DNA of 64,000 nt from Nematopogon swammerdamellus (Eukaryota; Arthropoda; Insecta; Lepidoptera; Adelidae): assembly GCA_946902875.1 (NCBI GenBank), contig OX336344.1, positions 20,171,791 through 20,235,790 on the forward strand, read 5' to 3'. The position numbers were made by a program, and so were the translations under genes. The notes below the pieces were generated by a model. It was not told where the DNA came from and made no database searches. It was given only the letters and a program-made list of their open reading frames with translations. Of the stretch, positions 9,830-21,055 are shown one piece after another (the first letter of the stretch is position 1; each line of letters opens with the position of its first letter).

Positions 9830-11640
9830 AAGGAATAATAAAACGTAGTTACTAAAACGAAATTGCTTAAAAACGAATATGTGTGAAATAAACCTAAAAC
9901 GATGGCAACTATGGGTTAGTTTTCATCGAGGAAAGTCACGGTAAAAACATTCTGAATTTAAAAAGGTAGTATACCTTCCTACGCACCATTCTGTCGGACG
10001 TGGAAAACATTCCATTTTTAAAAAATATATACACAGTATTATGTACTTTATGTGTCATTTATTCCGACACGAGAAAAACATTCCAATTTTAAAAACGTAC
10101 CATTCTGTCGTACGTCTGACGACCGCTTGATCCGCATTCTCCTTTCTCCGTGTCTCCTTCAGGGGGATGTTTCACTACACTGCGGGGACCGCACGGTGGT
10201 GTCCCGCGGGTTCCACCCTCACATTCCACACACTTCGCAAAGGACACACGATACTCGGCAAAATAATTTAATAACCACCTTTCACATTGTTTTGGCCGAG
10301 CAAAACACAAGAAAAAACACTGCAAAAAACAACAACAATCCTAATTCATGATAAGGGAATAAAATAGATTTACTTTACAAACGCAACATTTGACAGCTGT
10401 TCAAATATGGAACACGCTCCCCCAACCAATGAGCGAGCGTGAATGAGAGCGAGTCTGGAGTGAAGGCAGTTGCACGTGCGTGACGGGACGGGAATCGGGA
10501 GCACAAATAGACCGGGATTAAATAGAGTGACCGACCGCTTTTGATACTTGATTATTTTTATTTTCTATGCTCGATGATAAAATTAATAAGGATGTAATTA
10601 TCTTAATTCGTTTAACAATTTGGCAAAATATGTAAATCGCAATTAATTTACATATTTGACATTGTAAACTAAATTTTAATTTTGAGAAGCAGCTTCTGAA
10701 TTTAAGAAAATATTATTTGTTTTGCCATAAAATAATATAAAGATTTTTTAATGAATAAAATAGTAAAATGTATCAAATGTATGTATTTTATTTATATTGT
10801 AAATTCTTAATTTGTATGTGAATTTGGAATAAATATGATCAAATGTTCACATTATTCCGTGATCAATGTAACAATAAAAAAATCAAACGTTTTCTTTTCT
10901 TTACACACTGCAAGGTGATTCACGCAATGGACTATGATTAATTAATATAACATCTGTTCCGTGCGGGCAAATTGAAGTAAATTTTAATAATCTATCACTT
11001 CTATCAGCGATTTCCCCCAAACAACAACACGAAATGCAAAATGCTGCCTTAAAAAATGCAATAGAATTAAATCATAGCGTGTAAAAGACGAATGCAAGAA
11101 AAAAATAAACGAAAACTGACGTTATTAAACGGATCACGACTTCACCACCGCCGAATACACCGATCGCGCTTGCGCCGCGAACACAACTACGCGATCAGCG
11201 CCCAACTTCACACTGGTCGCCATCTTTAGTATTTTTTATTCGCTGTCTGTTCGGTTGCCTCGATGTAGCACTACGTACGGCATAGTGTGTGTGTAAAATA
11301 GGTATTTCTTGGATGACTGGCGACGACGGCGCTCCCGTGAACGGAATTTGAATGGTATTATTAGGTACTGTTTATTAAGTTTACTGTCTTGTTTGGATTG
11401 TAAGGACTATCGAAGAGCCTCTTTAATGGTTTTTGAACAAATATTCATTAAACGTTGACTGAATTTATTTATTGTAGCGGCTGATCCGCACCAAAGTTTT
11501 TTTTCATCATTAATTACATAAAGCGACTATTTTTGCACATTTTTCAGAAAGGTTCTAATGACGGAACATTTTCAAGAGACAAATATATTTTCCATTAGAA
11601 ATCTAACTTTTTGAAAATAGTGAAAAACAGTATATATCGA
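9830..11640. other. Repeat-poor region with promoter-like sequence
   Basis: No member of the repeat families seen elsewhere was recognised. It includes a pyrimidine tract ending TCTCCTTCAG (near 10159, a possible plus-strand splice acceptor), a GC-richer block (10400-10530) and, on the minus strand near 11228, AAAGATGGCGACC opening a 28-codon frame. These suggest a host promoter or first exon, but no protein could be identified. Confidence 0.3.
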
Positions 11641-11652
11641 TCAATCAATACT

Positions 11653-11990
11653 AATAATAAATCTGTAAGGGATGGTCATGGAGTAAGTTACTTTGTTCTA
11701 TGAGATACTGCTGTTATAGACTCTATGTATGATACTAAAACTAAATTGACGATTTTTAGAATTATTTTCTGAATCCATGTATTTTCCTCCATAACTCTTA
11801 AACTGATCATTCGGATTCGATGAAACTTAGTATAAGCACATTTTACTATACGGGACACAGGGCTAGGCTCTCATACAAACCGAATTGTTTTGCCCGCCGA
11901 AATAAAGGTACAGTAGCGGGCTTACTTACTTTCTTCTTTATAAATACGAATTTCACGCGAGCGAAGCCGCGGGCAAAAGCTAGTATTTAA
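11653..11990 (+). repeat. Family D repeat
   Basis: Ends with TTTCACGCGAGCGAAGCCGC and GGGCAAAAGCTAG; contains TACGGGACACAGGGCTAGG. Related inverted or partial copies are at 28560, 46007-47194 and 47810. Confidence 0.6.
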
Positions 11991-12329
11991 TAAAATTATC
12001 GAGTCTACAATTAAATGCTGTTTGTATCTCGGCTGCTCGCCTGGGGCGTAAAATTCAACGAACATTGCAACGAACAATAACAACTAAGTATTTCCGCCCG
12101 AAGTAACGGTGAATGTGCCAAATTTGCGAACTACAAGTGCGAATGACCCCGCCCGTTACTCTTCATATGGCTTTAGTTGTCAAACGAATCTATTGTATCA
12201 CCTGTTACCTCTCTAACTTAAGATGTAGCGGGAAACTTGGAAGAAGCACTAGCTTTCAAAGCTATATAAAACGTTAATACTTAAAAACAATTTATTAATC
12301 AATTTCTATACGAAGCATATGATTCCTCA

Positions 12330-12699
12330 GTGAGCCTCGGTAGGTCAGCGGTGCGGTCGGTCGACTGTTGTTAAGCACACCTGGGCGCGGTCAGTCCATG
12401 CATGGGTGACCGCTCAACCGTTGGAGGCTGACCGTGATTCGAATTCCACGTAAAACTATAGGTCCCTTCCCTTCTTTCCTTACTAGGTGGTAGGTTTTAT
12501 CCCGCCCGGATTGTAACCAACGCACTGAGTGAAATGTCGGTAAAAACGGCTATGTAAATAGTTCATGTTTCCTGTTCAGTGTAGCCGACGTGAAATGAAG
12601 GGTAGCACTGATGTGGCACCTAGTTCACCCGGTGTTATGGGCTGACATCACGGATGTTGTAGGTGATGTAGCCAACCGTGTCAGTTTCAATAAAAGAAA
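12330..12699 (+). mobile_element. SINE-A, full length
   Basis: Head with tRNA-like A box (CGGTAGGTCAGCGG), 5S-like core (GCATGGGTGACCGC, diverged), B-box-like GTGATTCGAATTCC, body and A-tail. The 5S part is more decayed than in the copies at 16714 and 58146. Confidence 0.85.
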
Positions 12700-12794
12700 G
12701 CGAGTGGGCTGTGATTCGTGAATTTGATGAAGATCTCATCGATACATAACCTTGCTTGTCCCACCACACGAGTAGTTTGTGGAGCAGTAGTTTT

Positions 12795-13115
12795 CGAAAA
12801 AAAATAATCTTATCGAGGCCTATCATTTCCTCCAGCGGATGAGTAGTCGTGGATCAGTAGTATAATTTTATTAGAGCAATTAAATGTACGTTAAACATAT
12901 TTTACAAGCTTTTATTTAACTTGCCCTGTATGTTGGTTTGTTATTATATGTGGGTCAATTCTTGGAAGGCAAATTAGAACAACTTCCTCTTATCCTACGA
13001 AGTTCAAATGTTTTGTGTTGGTTCAGTTCCGAAGACAATGCAATGTTATTAAAAAAAATCTCGTCGTGGTCTATCATTGTCTCCAGCGGATGAGTAGTCG
13101 TGGATCAGTAGTTTC
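12795..13115. repeat. Spaced direct repeat
   Basis: CCAGCGGATGAGTAGTCGTG and flanking bases (about 50 bp) occur near 12830 and again near 13083. No coding sequence recognised between them. Confidence 0.6.
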
Positions 13116-13633
13116 CGAGATATGCCCTCTCAAACTCTTTTTCCTTTTTTTATTCTGAAACGGCTGATAGAAACGATTTTGAAAAAAAAACTATTTCAGA
13201 AAGAGTAAATTTTTTCTACCAAAAAATAAAAAACAAATTGCAAGTCGATCTGACCAGTAGTGCAGGAGTTATAAGCATTATTATTTACTTTCAAAGTCTT
13301 TTTTCTAAGGGCCATATTTATAGAAGGGCTTGATGTACGACTCGAGTATGTCGTCTTAGCAAGTCGGAAGAACTACCTTTAGGACAAATTTGCCTCACCT
13401 TCCTGTAACTCTTATAGTTTTCGAGATCTAAGTCGCCAAAAGTACATAATTTTCGTAACGCAACTTTTTGGAAAAACAAACCCCCGCCAGCAGGATAAAG
13501 ACATTTCATCAGATTCACGTCAAAATCACTCTTTGGAGTACCCACTTGGTCTATAATTATCCAACATTGCTAGGATTTCTACTCCGCAAACTACCTATAT
13601 GTATAATATCATTCCAATATACAGCAGCAGTAG

Positions 13634-13712
13634 GGCAGAGAGACAGACGCCGCGGCGTACCTATAGGCTTAGTAATAGTCTTCCGTGTGGATACGGAACC
13701 TTAAAAACCGAA
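13634..13712 (-). repeat. Family C repeat, end fragment
   Basis: GAGAGACAGACGCC..GGCTTAGTAATAG..GGATACGGAACC, the microsatellite-side end only. Confidence 0.6.
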
Positions 13713-14840
13713 TGGAAGACTAGAACCTGGTAATCTCTAATCTCCAATAGCAACATGAAGCATCTTGGTAACCTCGTGATGCAGATTAAGATATTTTAAC
13801 TACTTCTCTGCTTCCTCAATGACTATCATAACGACGAGCGATGCGCGGCCTCGCCTCCCGGTCCAGTATAACAATATGGTATTTTCTCGAGAATATTCCT
13901 GTTTGTGATACTGATATTGACCGGTCCCAGTAGAGTATGGTGTGACACGGCAATTTTCCAGGATTGTCGATGAATTGTGCTTATACAGGGTACCTACAAG
14001 GTTGATATTTAGGACAAGGTGCTGCTGGAGAATCCTGGCTACTAGGTTGTGGTTATGCAGGTAAGTACCTAATCGGCGCAAACATGTGCTCTGAATTGAG
14101 TATCAAATTTATTTTTCTGGGAGGGTCTGTTATTTTATCTTCTCTTCTCTATTCTATTTCTCTTCGTCTCTTCTTTATCTCTTTCTTACCTTCTCTATAT
14201 TATATTCATAATGTAAAATTCAGCTTTTGCCGTATGTGTGTATAATTGCTTATAATAAGTCAAGAAAGGCTCAACCTATTCCTTAGGGTTTTTAAGTATG
14301 TAACTACTATCTCTTCAGGTTATAGGCTATATATAATCACCATAAAAAAAACGACATTATTCATATGAGCTGAGCATTGGGGCCAAAAGTGAACACATTC
14401 GGAGAAAATTCGGTGATTTCCAAGTGAAATTCGATTTGCTATGAAACCGACTTCACTGCGAGGGGAGCCGCGGGCACAGTTAATTAATAATAAAGGAAAA
14501 CGCAGAAAACATTACCAATTTATAAATAGACACAACCGCCATTGAGCTCGTGCTCGTGCGCGTAAAATTTATATCCTTGAGCGCCCCCTATTGTCATGGC
14601 AGTAAAACTTATCTATTATAATGTTTAGTCAAGCGTCAAGACTTGTTTATTCTGTCTGATCGAACGCGGTTGCACAAAGTTGGTCATAGATGGCGCCTTT
14701 TAATAACCTTAGTTTACACATTTTTGAAGGTCACGCATAAGCGCAATGTCTATTGGAATTTAGTCACAAGCAATATTTCTATTAAGAACGTTCAAAAAAT
14801 TTAATGTTCTATCTTATGATTACAGATGTTAAATACATAC
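13713..14840. other. Unassigned non-coding with pyrimidine tract
   Basis: A CT-rich tract lies at about 14132-14203. A short family D-like end (GAGCCGCGGGCACAG) occurs near 14465. No gene recognised. Confidence 0.4.
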
Positions 14841-14907
14841 CTTTCCGATTTCTTTTTCTCGCTTTCCTTCGGTATTTTCGGCGTCTCCTCGCTCTCAATA
14901 CGCACAC
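14841..14907 (-). CDS. Candidate internal exon of an unrecognised gene
   Basis: A 67-base block on the minus strand is bounded by an AG (CGCTTCAG) and a good donor (GGAAAG|GTATGT). Read with one base from an upstream exon it gives GVRIESEETPKIPKES followed by a lysine/glutamate-rich run, phase 1 in and phase 2 out, which fits the donor phase of the start-codon exon at 20338-20403. The acceptor lacks a strong pyrimidine tract. An alternative frame from an ATG at 15003 would read MFALLICVLMKIVEF, signal-peptide-like, then an arginine-rich stretch. No function is proposed. Confidence 0.25.
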
Positions 14908-16364
14908 CTGAAGCGTCTCTGGGCAGTCAGCGCTCACTTCAATGTCTTTCCTTCTGGAGAACTCTACTATTTTCATCAGCACGCAGATTAGTAGCGCAAA
15001 CATTATTTATTTGTATGTATGTTTTGTTCAATGTTGAAAGAATCAAAGGATCAAAAGTTATCAATCGCTTTTTGTCTCTTGAGGGTTCGATGGTGGTTCG
15101 ATGTATAAATTCGATTTTCGAAATTTCGCTGCCACTTATGTATAACGTTCGCACTTTTTCATCACACTTCTGTGTGTCGCTTGTTCCGAACATTCACTGA
15201 TTTACTGACTCACGTTGGAAAAGAAAATATGTAATAAAAGTTAGTACACACGTAGTATGGATACTTCAATTTATTACAATTCTGTCGAATATATTGTTTC
15301 ATCTTTTTCCACATAACTTTTTAACCGCAAAAAATATTTATGTATTTTTGTAGTAAGTAAACAAGATAACAAAATGTAGTGTAGAGACGCGAACGAATAC
15401 CACATGACTGGTGATAACATCGAAGAGGGACATTCATCTCCAGCGTGGAACTCTTGCGCATGTGACATGTAATAAGATAGGTAGGTCTCATCTATAATTA
15501 ACAAAATGCACGCATGAATGCTAAAGGTGCTTCAATGAAAGTTATACCCAGGTAGACGTATATTAGAAATTAATCTAAATAATAATTAATTATACATTAA
15601 CAATGGGCGTCATTAGACACCTTAATTGTGGCGAGGCGCCAATCAATAAAGTAAGAAATAAGGTGGCAGACTTAAAGTCAGCCGAAATTTTAGATTTTGC
15701 ACGTTTTGCACGTGCTGTGTCTTTCAGGCAAATAAATACGTTTTTATTATGTTGTATTACCTATTTTATAAAATTTTACAAATTTTATGATGAATAGAGG
15801 TTTTTGATTTCTTTATAAGTAATTAGATTCAAGTGTTCTAAATTAAACGATCCAGGAATATGCACGCAGTTAATGAAATTGTTATCCACGAACTTAAGAA
15901 AATAAGTACCTATAATAAATAAGTGTAAAAAATAAAATAGATATAAAATTAGTTTAATTTTGTTTAAAAAATATTTAATTTTTTTATTGATAGCCCGACA
16001 TGTGGCGATGAGCCACCCATCTAACGACGTATATTTTTTTTTTTATGGAGATGGATAAAATGCAGATGGATATATGTTTGTGAAGAATGCTGCACAGCAT
16101 TAAATACGCATTGGACCACTCCATGCTAAAAAAATAAAACAATTATTTAGTTAATTCGGAATTACGTCGTGATGTCAGCCCTAAATTTTAATTATGCACC
16201 CACGCTAAAATAGTTACTTAGATTCATTACTTAGGTAGATTCGAATTTCAAAATTCGAGTAGTTATGAACTTTTGGCTACTTAAATTTTAAATTTAGATT
16301 TACACACAGTCACATTCTCGGAGAGTTCACAAAATACGTTTTTCACACTTTCACCAGAGAGCAT
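14908..16364. other. Unassigned AT-rich region
   Basis: No repeat family or protein motif recognised. Several short open frames exist on both strands, including 15274-15504 (-) and 15603-15797 (+), without recognisable domains. Confidence 0.4.
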
Positions 16365-16671
16365 ACACATTAGGTAATTTTGATTTTGTTTTTAATAAGT
16401 ATTAGTAATACAACGTAAGACTATTCCTGTTGACTAAAGAAAAAAAAGTAGAACTAAAAAACTATTTAAAATAAAAATATAAAAACCTCAAAAAATCAAA
16501 AACGTCACACCTTGAGTGCTTCACAAGAATAACGATTTTAACGCATGTGGACAACGTAATACAGTATTACGTTGTATTACTAATACTTATTAAAAACAAA
16601 ATCAAAATTACCTAATGTGTATTTCTAATATCTATTTTTATTTTAAATAGTTTTTTAGTTCTACTTTTTTT
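16365..16671. repeat. Two interleaved inverted repeats (a-b-a'-b' order)
   Basis: Arm a 16365-16418 is a perfect 54-bp reverse complement of a' 16567-16620. Arm b 16440-16480 is complementary to b' 16632-16671. The arms are interleaved rather than nested, so the two hairpins exclude each other. Confidence 0.85.
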
Positions 16672-16713
16672 AGGCTTTTCAATCCGATCTTGACCCAATT
16701 AAAATAGGGCCAC

Positions 16714-17099
16714 GTCAGCCTCGATAGCTTAGTGGTGCAGACAGTCAACTTTCGCTATTGAATTTTAAGCAACGCTGGGTGCGGTCAGTACTTGGATGGG
16801 TGACCGCTGACCGTTGGAGGCTGACCGAGGTTCGGATTCCTCGTAAAACTGTAGATCCCTTCCCTCCTAATCTTACTTGGTGTTAGGGTTTATCCCGCCC
16901 GGGTTGGTACCACCGCACTGATTGAAACCTCGGTCGAAACGGCTATGTAAATAGTTTGTGTTTTCCGGCCAGTTCAGTGTAGTCAGCACGATCAAAGGGG
17001 GAAGCACTGACATGGCACTTAGTTCACCCGGTGTTATGGGCTGACATCACGGACGTTGTAGGTGATGTAGCCAACCGTGTCAGTTTCCATAAAAAAAAA
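16714..17099 (+). mobile_element. SINE-A, full length
   Basis: GTCAGCCTCGATAGCTTAGTGG head, 5S-like TTTTAAGCAACGCTGGGTG and GTACTTGGATGGGTGACCGC, B-box-like GAGGTTCGGATTCC, body, tail hairpin region and A-run ending directly at family H. Confidence 0.9.
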
Positions 17100-17655
17100 C
17101 AACACCGTAACATTGCTTAAAAAAAATAAAAAAAATTTAAATTAATGTTAAATTTAGTAGAACGGACAGACATGCATTTGTTACGGAACCCTACATTCAT
17201 TTTGCAGGACTTAGTAGAATGGACAGACATAAACGTGTTACGGAACCCTACTTTTATTATAAAATAACCGTCGGAGGACCTTGGTTGAAAATTGTAAAAT
17301 TTTGTAAAACGGACAGACATGCATTTGTTACGGAACCCTACATTCATTTTGAAATAAATGTTAAATTTAGTAGAACGGACAGACATGCATTTGTTACGGA
17401 ACCCTAAATTCATTTTGCAGAACTTAGTAGAATGGACAGACATAAACGTGTTACCGAACCCTACTTAACAGTTGCACTCCGGGAGTGCCGGCAGATCCCG
17501 TGCCACTCCAACTTAAACCTTAATGCAATGACTTAAGGTTTTATTTTAAAAATGACGCTGACGCGATGTCGCGATGTCGCGAGTTATACATTTTTTACCC
17601 ACCTAAAAAACTGCCAAGCGCCGCTAAAGAAGTTTTCACTTCAAAAACCTCAGGG
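17100..17655 (-). repeat. Family H element with internal minisatellite
   Basis: Units of roughly 60-65 bp built on ACGGACAGACATGCATTTG and GTTACGGAACCCTA alternate with a variant ending AAACGTGTTACGG. It ends near CACTCCGGGAGTGCCGGCAG and AAGAAGTTTTCACTTC. Open frames inside it (MSVHSTKFCKMN-type repeats) are by-products of the repeat. Confidence 0.7.
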
Positions 17656-17770
17656 TTATCCCCTTTCAAATAAAAAAAAAGATTTTTCAAAATCGGCCCA
17701 CAATTGACGGAGTAATCGCGTAACAAACATCCAAACAAAGAAAACATACCGTCGAATTGAGAATCTCTTA
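17656..17770 (-). repeat. Family E fragment
   Basis: TTTCAAATAAAAAAAAAGATT..AATCGGCCCACAATTGACGG..GTCGAATTGAGAATCTC is the reverse of the family E start region, with a diverged middle. Confidence 0.55.
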
Positions 17771-18454
17771 GGTCTAAAGTAAATTGCTCGTGAAGACAAA
17801 TGCAACGAGCCCAAACACAATGGGTTTATCATGTGTAGTTTAGGAGTTCCTATGGCCACCTTCCGTCTCCATCATCAGACCAGCTTGATGGTACTCGTAC
17901 CATAATAAATTAAGCGCACCTGGCCAGTCGGAAAAGATAAAAAATTTCAAATTTAGAATATTCATGAAACAAGGGTCCGAATATGTATCACTAGTATATC
18001 GATTCATGTATTTCAATAGGACAGAGAAAATTTCAAAATATTAGGTATTTAATACTTTTTAGTTCTTTTTTTTTTGTTTTTTTGGAAATCGGTTTTATAT
18101 TTTTTTAAACAGTTTTTATTTCATTCTTTTTTTTCAGTTTATTTCAGTAATATTACATAAAAAAGAATAATCGAAATCGAATAATCGAAATCGATTGAAG
18201 TGGTACAGAATTATTCGCCATATGTGTCAGACTGCAAATTGCTGAATAAGTCCACATCACAAAAGTTTTGCTGATGGTAACCACACACCATACTAATTTA
18301 TCAAACTGAAAATTGCCGAAAACGACCACATCACAAGTTTTGCTGAAGATAACCACACACCATAGTATTATGTTGATTTTTCGAAAACCACTGAACCAAT
18401 TTCGATAAAATTGAAATGGCACCACCTCGGAAGTATGACCTAACAAACAAAAAA

Positions 18455-18572
18455 AGAATTTTCTAAATCGGCCCTCAATTGACGGAGAAATCGCGTAACA
18501 AACATAAAAAAAAAAAAAAACATTCAGTCGAATTGAGAACCTTTTCCTTTTTTGGAAGTCGGTTAAAAATAA
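18455..18572 (-). repeat. Family E fragment
   Basis: AATCGGCCCTCAATTGACGG..CAGTCGAATTGAGAACC..GGAAGTCGGTTAAAAA, same subfamily as 17656. Confidence 0.6.
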
Positions 18573-19065
18573 ACAAAGTATGTTTCCCGGCGCAGACCAT
18601 GCGCAGACTTACTGCAGTGCCTTCCCTTTCCCACATGTGTGATGGAAGCCGATGAGACGAGAAGAGTGTAACCGCTGTCATTCATTACATCACGTACGAA
18701 GGGAGTGCTTGTGGCAGTTTTCATAGTCACATTTATGCATGAAGTATCATGAGGAAAAATAAAGCGAGCTGATGTAAACTAGGGTTATACCTAATATCTT
18801 ATTGAATAATGTAAGAAGCTTAAATATTTTTTCTCGCTGAAGCTTAATTATTTTCTCCATAATTATTACATTTTCTTCAAAAATTATCATGGTAAAAAAA
18901 TGTATGTATTATATTCTTTATTGAACACCAATTTATACAAATTAGGCACAACACGAGCTTAATGCCGCGAGGCATTCTGTACTAAGCAAAAAATCAGCCT
19001 TTATAAGCAAACTCACCATCAAAATAGCAAATTAAAATTTTACATCAATTCTGTGAGCGTTATTG
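18573..19065. other. Unassigned non-coding
   Basis: No gene or repeat family identified with confidence. Confidence 0.35.
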
Positions 19066-19190
19066 GCAGTTAATGAGTGGTGTTATTGGCTGTCTTCATT
19101 CGAATGACTGTTGTTGGGAACAGCCACCCACGCCGGTTCTTAAAAAAAATACAATAAATATGATTCGTGGCGTTACCTATATTACCTATA
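19066..19190 (+). repeat. Family L retroposon-like tail
   Basis: GAGTGGTGTTATTGGCTGTC..CGAATGACTGTTG..AGCCACCCACGCCGGTTC then an A-run; similar to 23389-23460 and 30872-30950. Confidence 0.45.
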
Positions 19191-19197
19191 ACCATCA

Positions 19198-19805
19198 TTA
19201 ACCCTGCAGTGCACGCGCGCGGTCTCAGACTCCGCACTTTTACTATAATCGAAATATATTCTTTCGTTTTCATCTGACGTCCCTCGCGCCTTAGGTACCT
19301 TCATCCCGCAGGAGGGGCTATCGATTAGTTCAATCAGTCGCAAATTAGCGAGCCCAGGGAGTGTATGAGTGAGACTTGCGGACTCTGAGTCCGCGCGCGT
19401 GCGTGGGTGTTATGGACTGCGGAGTGTAAATGAGTATGTGTGGATGTATGTAAAAAACAAGACCCACTAGATATCGGTGCTATAATGATAATTGCCTAAC
19501 ATTTGTTTGCCTTGAGCATGTAGATACGATAAATGAAAAAAAAAATCGCCTTGTTTGTAAACAAAAAAAAATTATCAATGTAGATGTGTACTAATGTTTA
19601 TGTATTTTTTTCTTTATGACACTATGATTCTAAGAAGTTCATTGTGTTAGTTCTAATAATACAATAAGTACTTTATATGATTATATTTTTGTTTTTAATC
19701 AACCCTAAAGAGAGCCTAATAATAGAAGGGGGGCACCCTTGCTGAGTCTGAGTCCGCGCGCGTGCGTCCGTGTGACTTTTAGGTGTGCGTGTACTGCAGG
19801 GTTAA
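19198..19805. mobile_element. piggyBac-type non-autonomous element (600 bp) with TTAA duplications
   Basis: Bounded by TTAA at 19198-19201 and 19802-19805. Termini are CCCTGCAGT and its complement ACTGCAGGG. A 22-bp subterminal inverted repeat (beginning GCACGCGCGCGG, ending CTCAGACTC; one mismatch) starts directly at the left end but about 27 bases inside the right end. TTAA targets, CCC..GGG ends and asymmetric internal repeats are hallmarks of piggyBac. No transposase frame is present. A third copy of the subterminal motif lies near 19380-19404. Confidence 0.85.
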
Positions 19806-19999
19806 ATGTGCCAGGATACATCGGTGAAAACTCCATTTGAATTTATTGAGTAGTTCTCGACTTAGGTATAAGCGGACATAGAATCGGCGACAGCGAGTCG
19901 AAAGTGCGAGCAGTACCTACTCCAAGCAAGACCTAACCTACCTTATCCCTTTTGTTGTTGACATTGGACTTTTGAGAACCCATCGGTTCTCTAAATCGT

Positions 20000-20215
20000 T
20001 TCATTGTCGCACCGCTAGTGTGTGGAACTGTCTTCCGGCGAGTTTAACCTGGGTGTCTTCAAAGGTCGTATCAACTGGCTAGACATACAGCCTAGCAACA
20101 GTCCGCAAATCTGCTGACATGGCGCCTCACTGAGCGTGGTTTCGCGAGGAGAGGTGATTTTGGCTCTGTCGACTGCACCATTGGTCTCTCGGCACAGGCA
20201 CCCATAAAAAATGGT
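20000..20215 (+). pseudogene. 3' end of a Jockey/CR1-like non-LTR element
   Basis: GTGTGGAACTGTCTTCCGGC encodes V-W-N-C-L-P, the WN.LP motif near the reverse transcriptase C-terminus of this group, followed by degraded sequence and a short A-rich end. Confidence 0.45.
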
Positions 20216-20337
20216 CTCTAATGGCGAGCCGAATTAAACAAAATCGCGAGTCTGATTTGGCCCGCAAGCCGCCGCCGTTTTTCCATCATCCGTGAGTGAG
20301 GATAACAGATTTCGTATTTTGAAAAGATGGTACTCAC

Positions 20338-20403
20338 CCAGCATCCTGTTGAGTTCCACTTTCTCAGACATATTCGTCCTCGGTCTCTCTCATGGCTCGA
20401 CAC
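20338..20403 (-). CDS. Candidate start-codon exon of an unrecognised gene
   Basis: On the minus strand CTGTTGCAG precedes the block and G|GTGAGTACC follows it. A start codon at 20371 gives MSEKVELNRML plus one base (phase 1). An upstream ATG opens a 9-codon frame that overlaps the proposed start. The upstream candidate exon at 22831-23090 and the phase-compatible block at 14841-14907 make a spliced gene plausible. The product is not recognised and no repeat family matches. Confidence 0.35.
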
Positions 20404-20779
20404 CTGCAACAGGACACCGTCAAAAGTCACAATACAAGTGAAGTACTGGCACGGTATCTATTTTTAAGGATTCCGTATCCAAACGGAAGCCTATTGCTAA
20501 GCCTACAACATCCGTCTGTGTGTCTGTCCGTCCGTCCGATGGCTGTATCTTTGGAACCGTAATAGCTTTTTTTTTTTTTTTTTTTTTTTTAGTTCCAGTC
20601 TTGTCTCAGCTGTACATGCCGAGACTGGTTAGTCATATCAAATTTTGAAACTACTAAAATAAATTAATGGTGAGAGTAAATACTCTATACATACTATACT
20701 ACTATATAAATATATACATAAATTATATTTAATAAATACATACGTCAAATATATACAGCCAAAATATTTTATTTATTTC

Positions 20780-21055
20780 CTATTTGTTCTCTCTAATAAT
20801 GATATTGGCAATTTTTTCGAGATATTTCACGAACGTTTTGTTTATTTGAGGGTCGCTCATAAGAGTAGGCCAATTTCTTGGTGCAACACTCATGGCTGCC
20901 AAGTGCTCAAAGTCGAAACGCGCGCTTAAGAATCTTGGACACTCTGCGATAATGTGCTGGACGGTTTGAGTGCTAGCCCCATCACAAGGGCACGAAGGGG
21001 AGTCTCTAAGTTTAAAGCGGTGTAGATACGCAGCAAAGCCAGTTGGCCAGTTGTG
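20780..21055 (-). pseudogene. C-terminal cysteine domain of the same ORF2, out of frame
   Basis: Reads TGFAAYLHRFKLRDSP then a C-x-C-x9-H-x4-C motif (CPCDG..HIIAECP), ending in a TAG at 20780. It is the normal downstream domain of this ORF2 group. It joins the RNase H frame just after ESSTTGQ, so the family stretch that usually lies between seems deleted together with a frame change. Confidence 0.8.

Noticed and set aside
13318..13545. 75-codon minus-strand frame in a compositionally ordinary stretch
   Set aside because: Repeats of similar sequence flank it and no protein family was recognised; it could be repeat-derived, so no gene is called.
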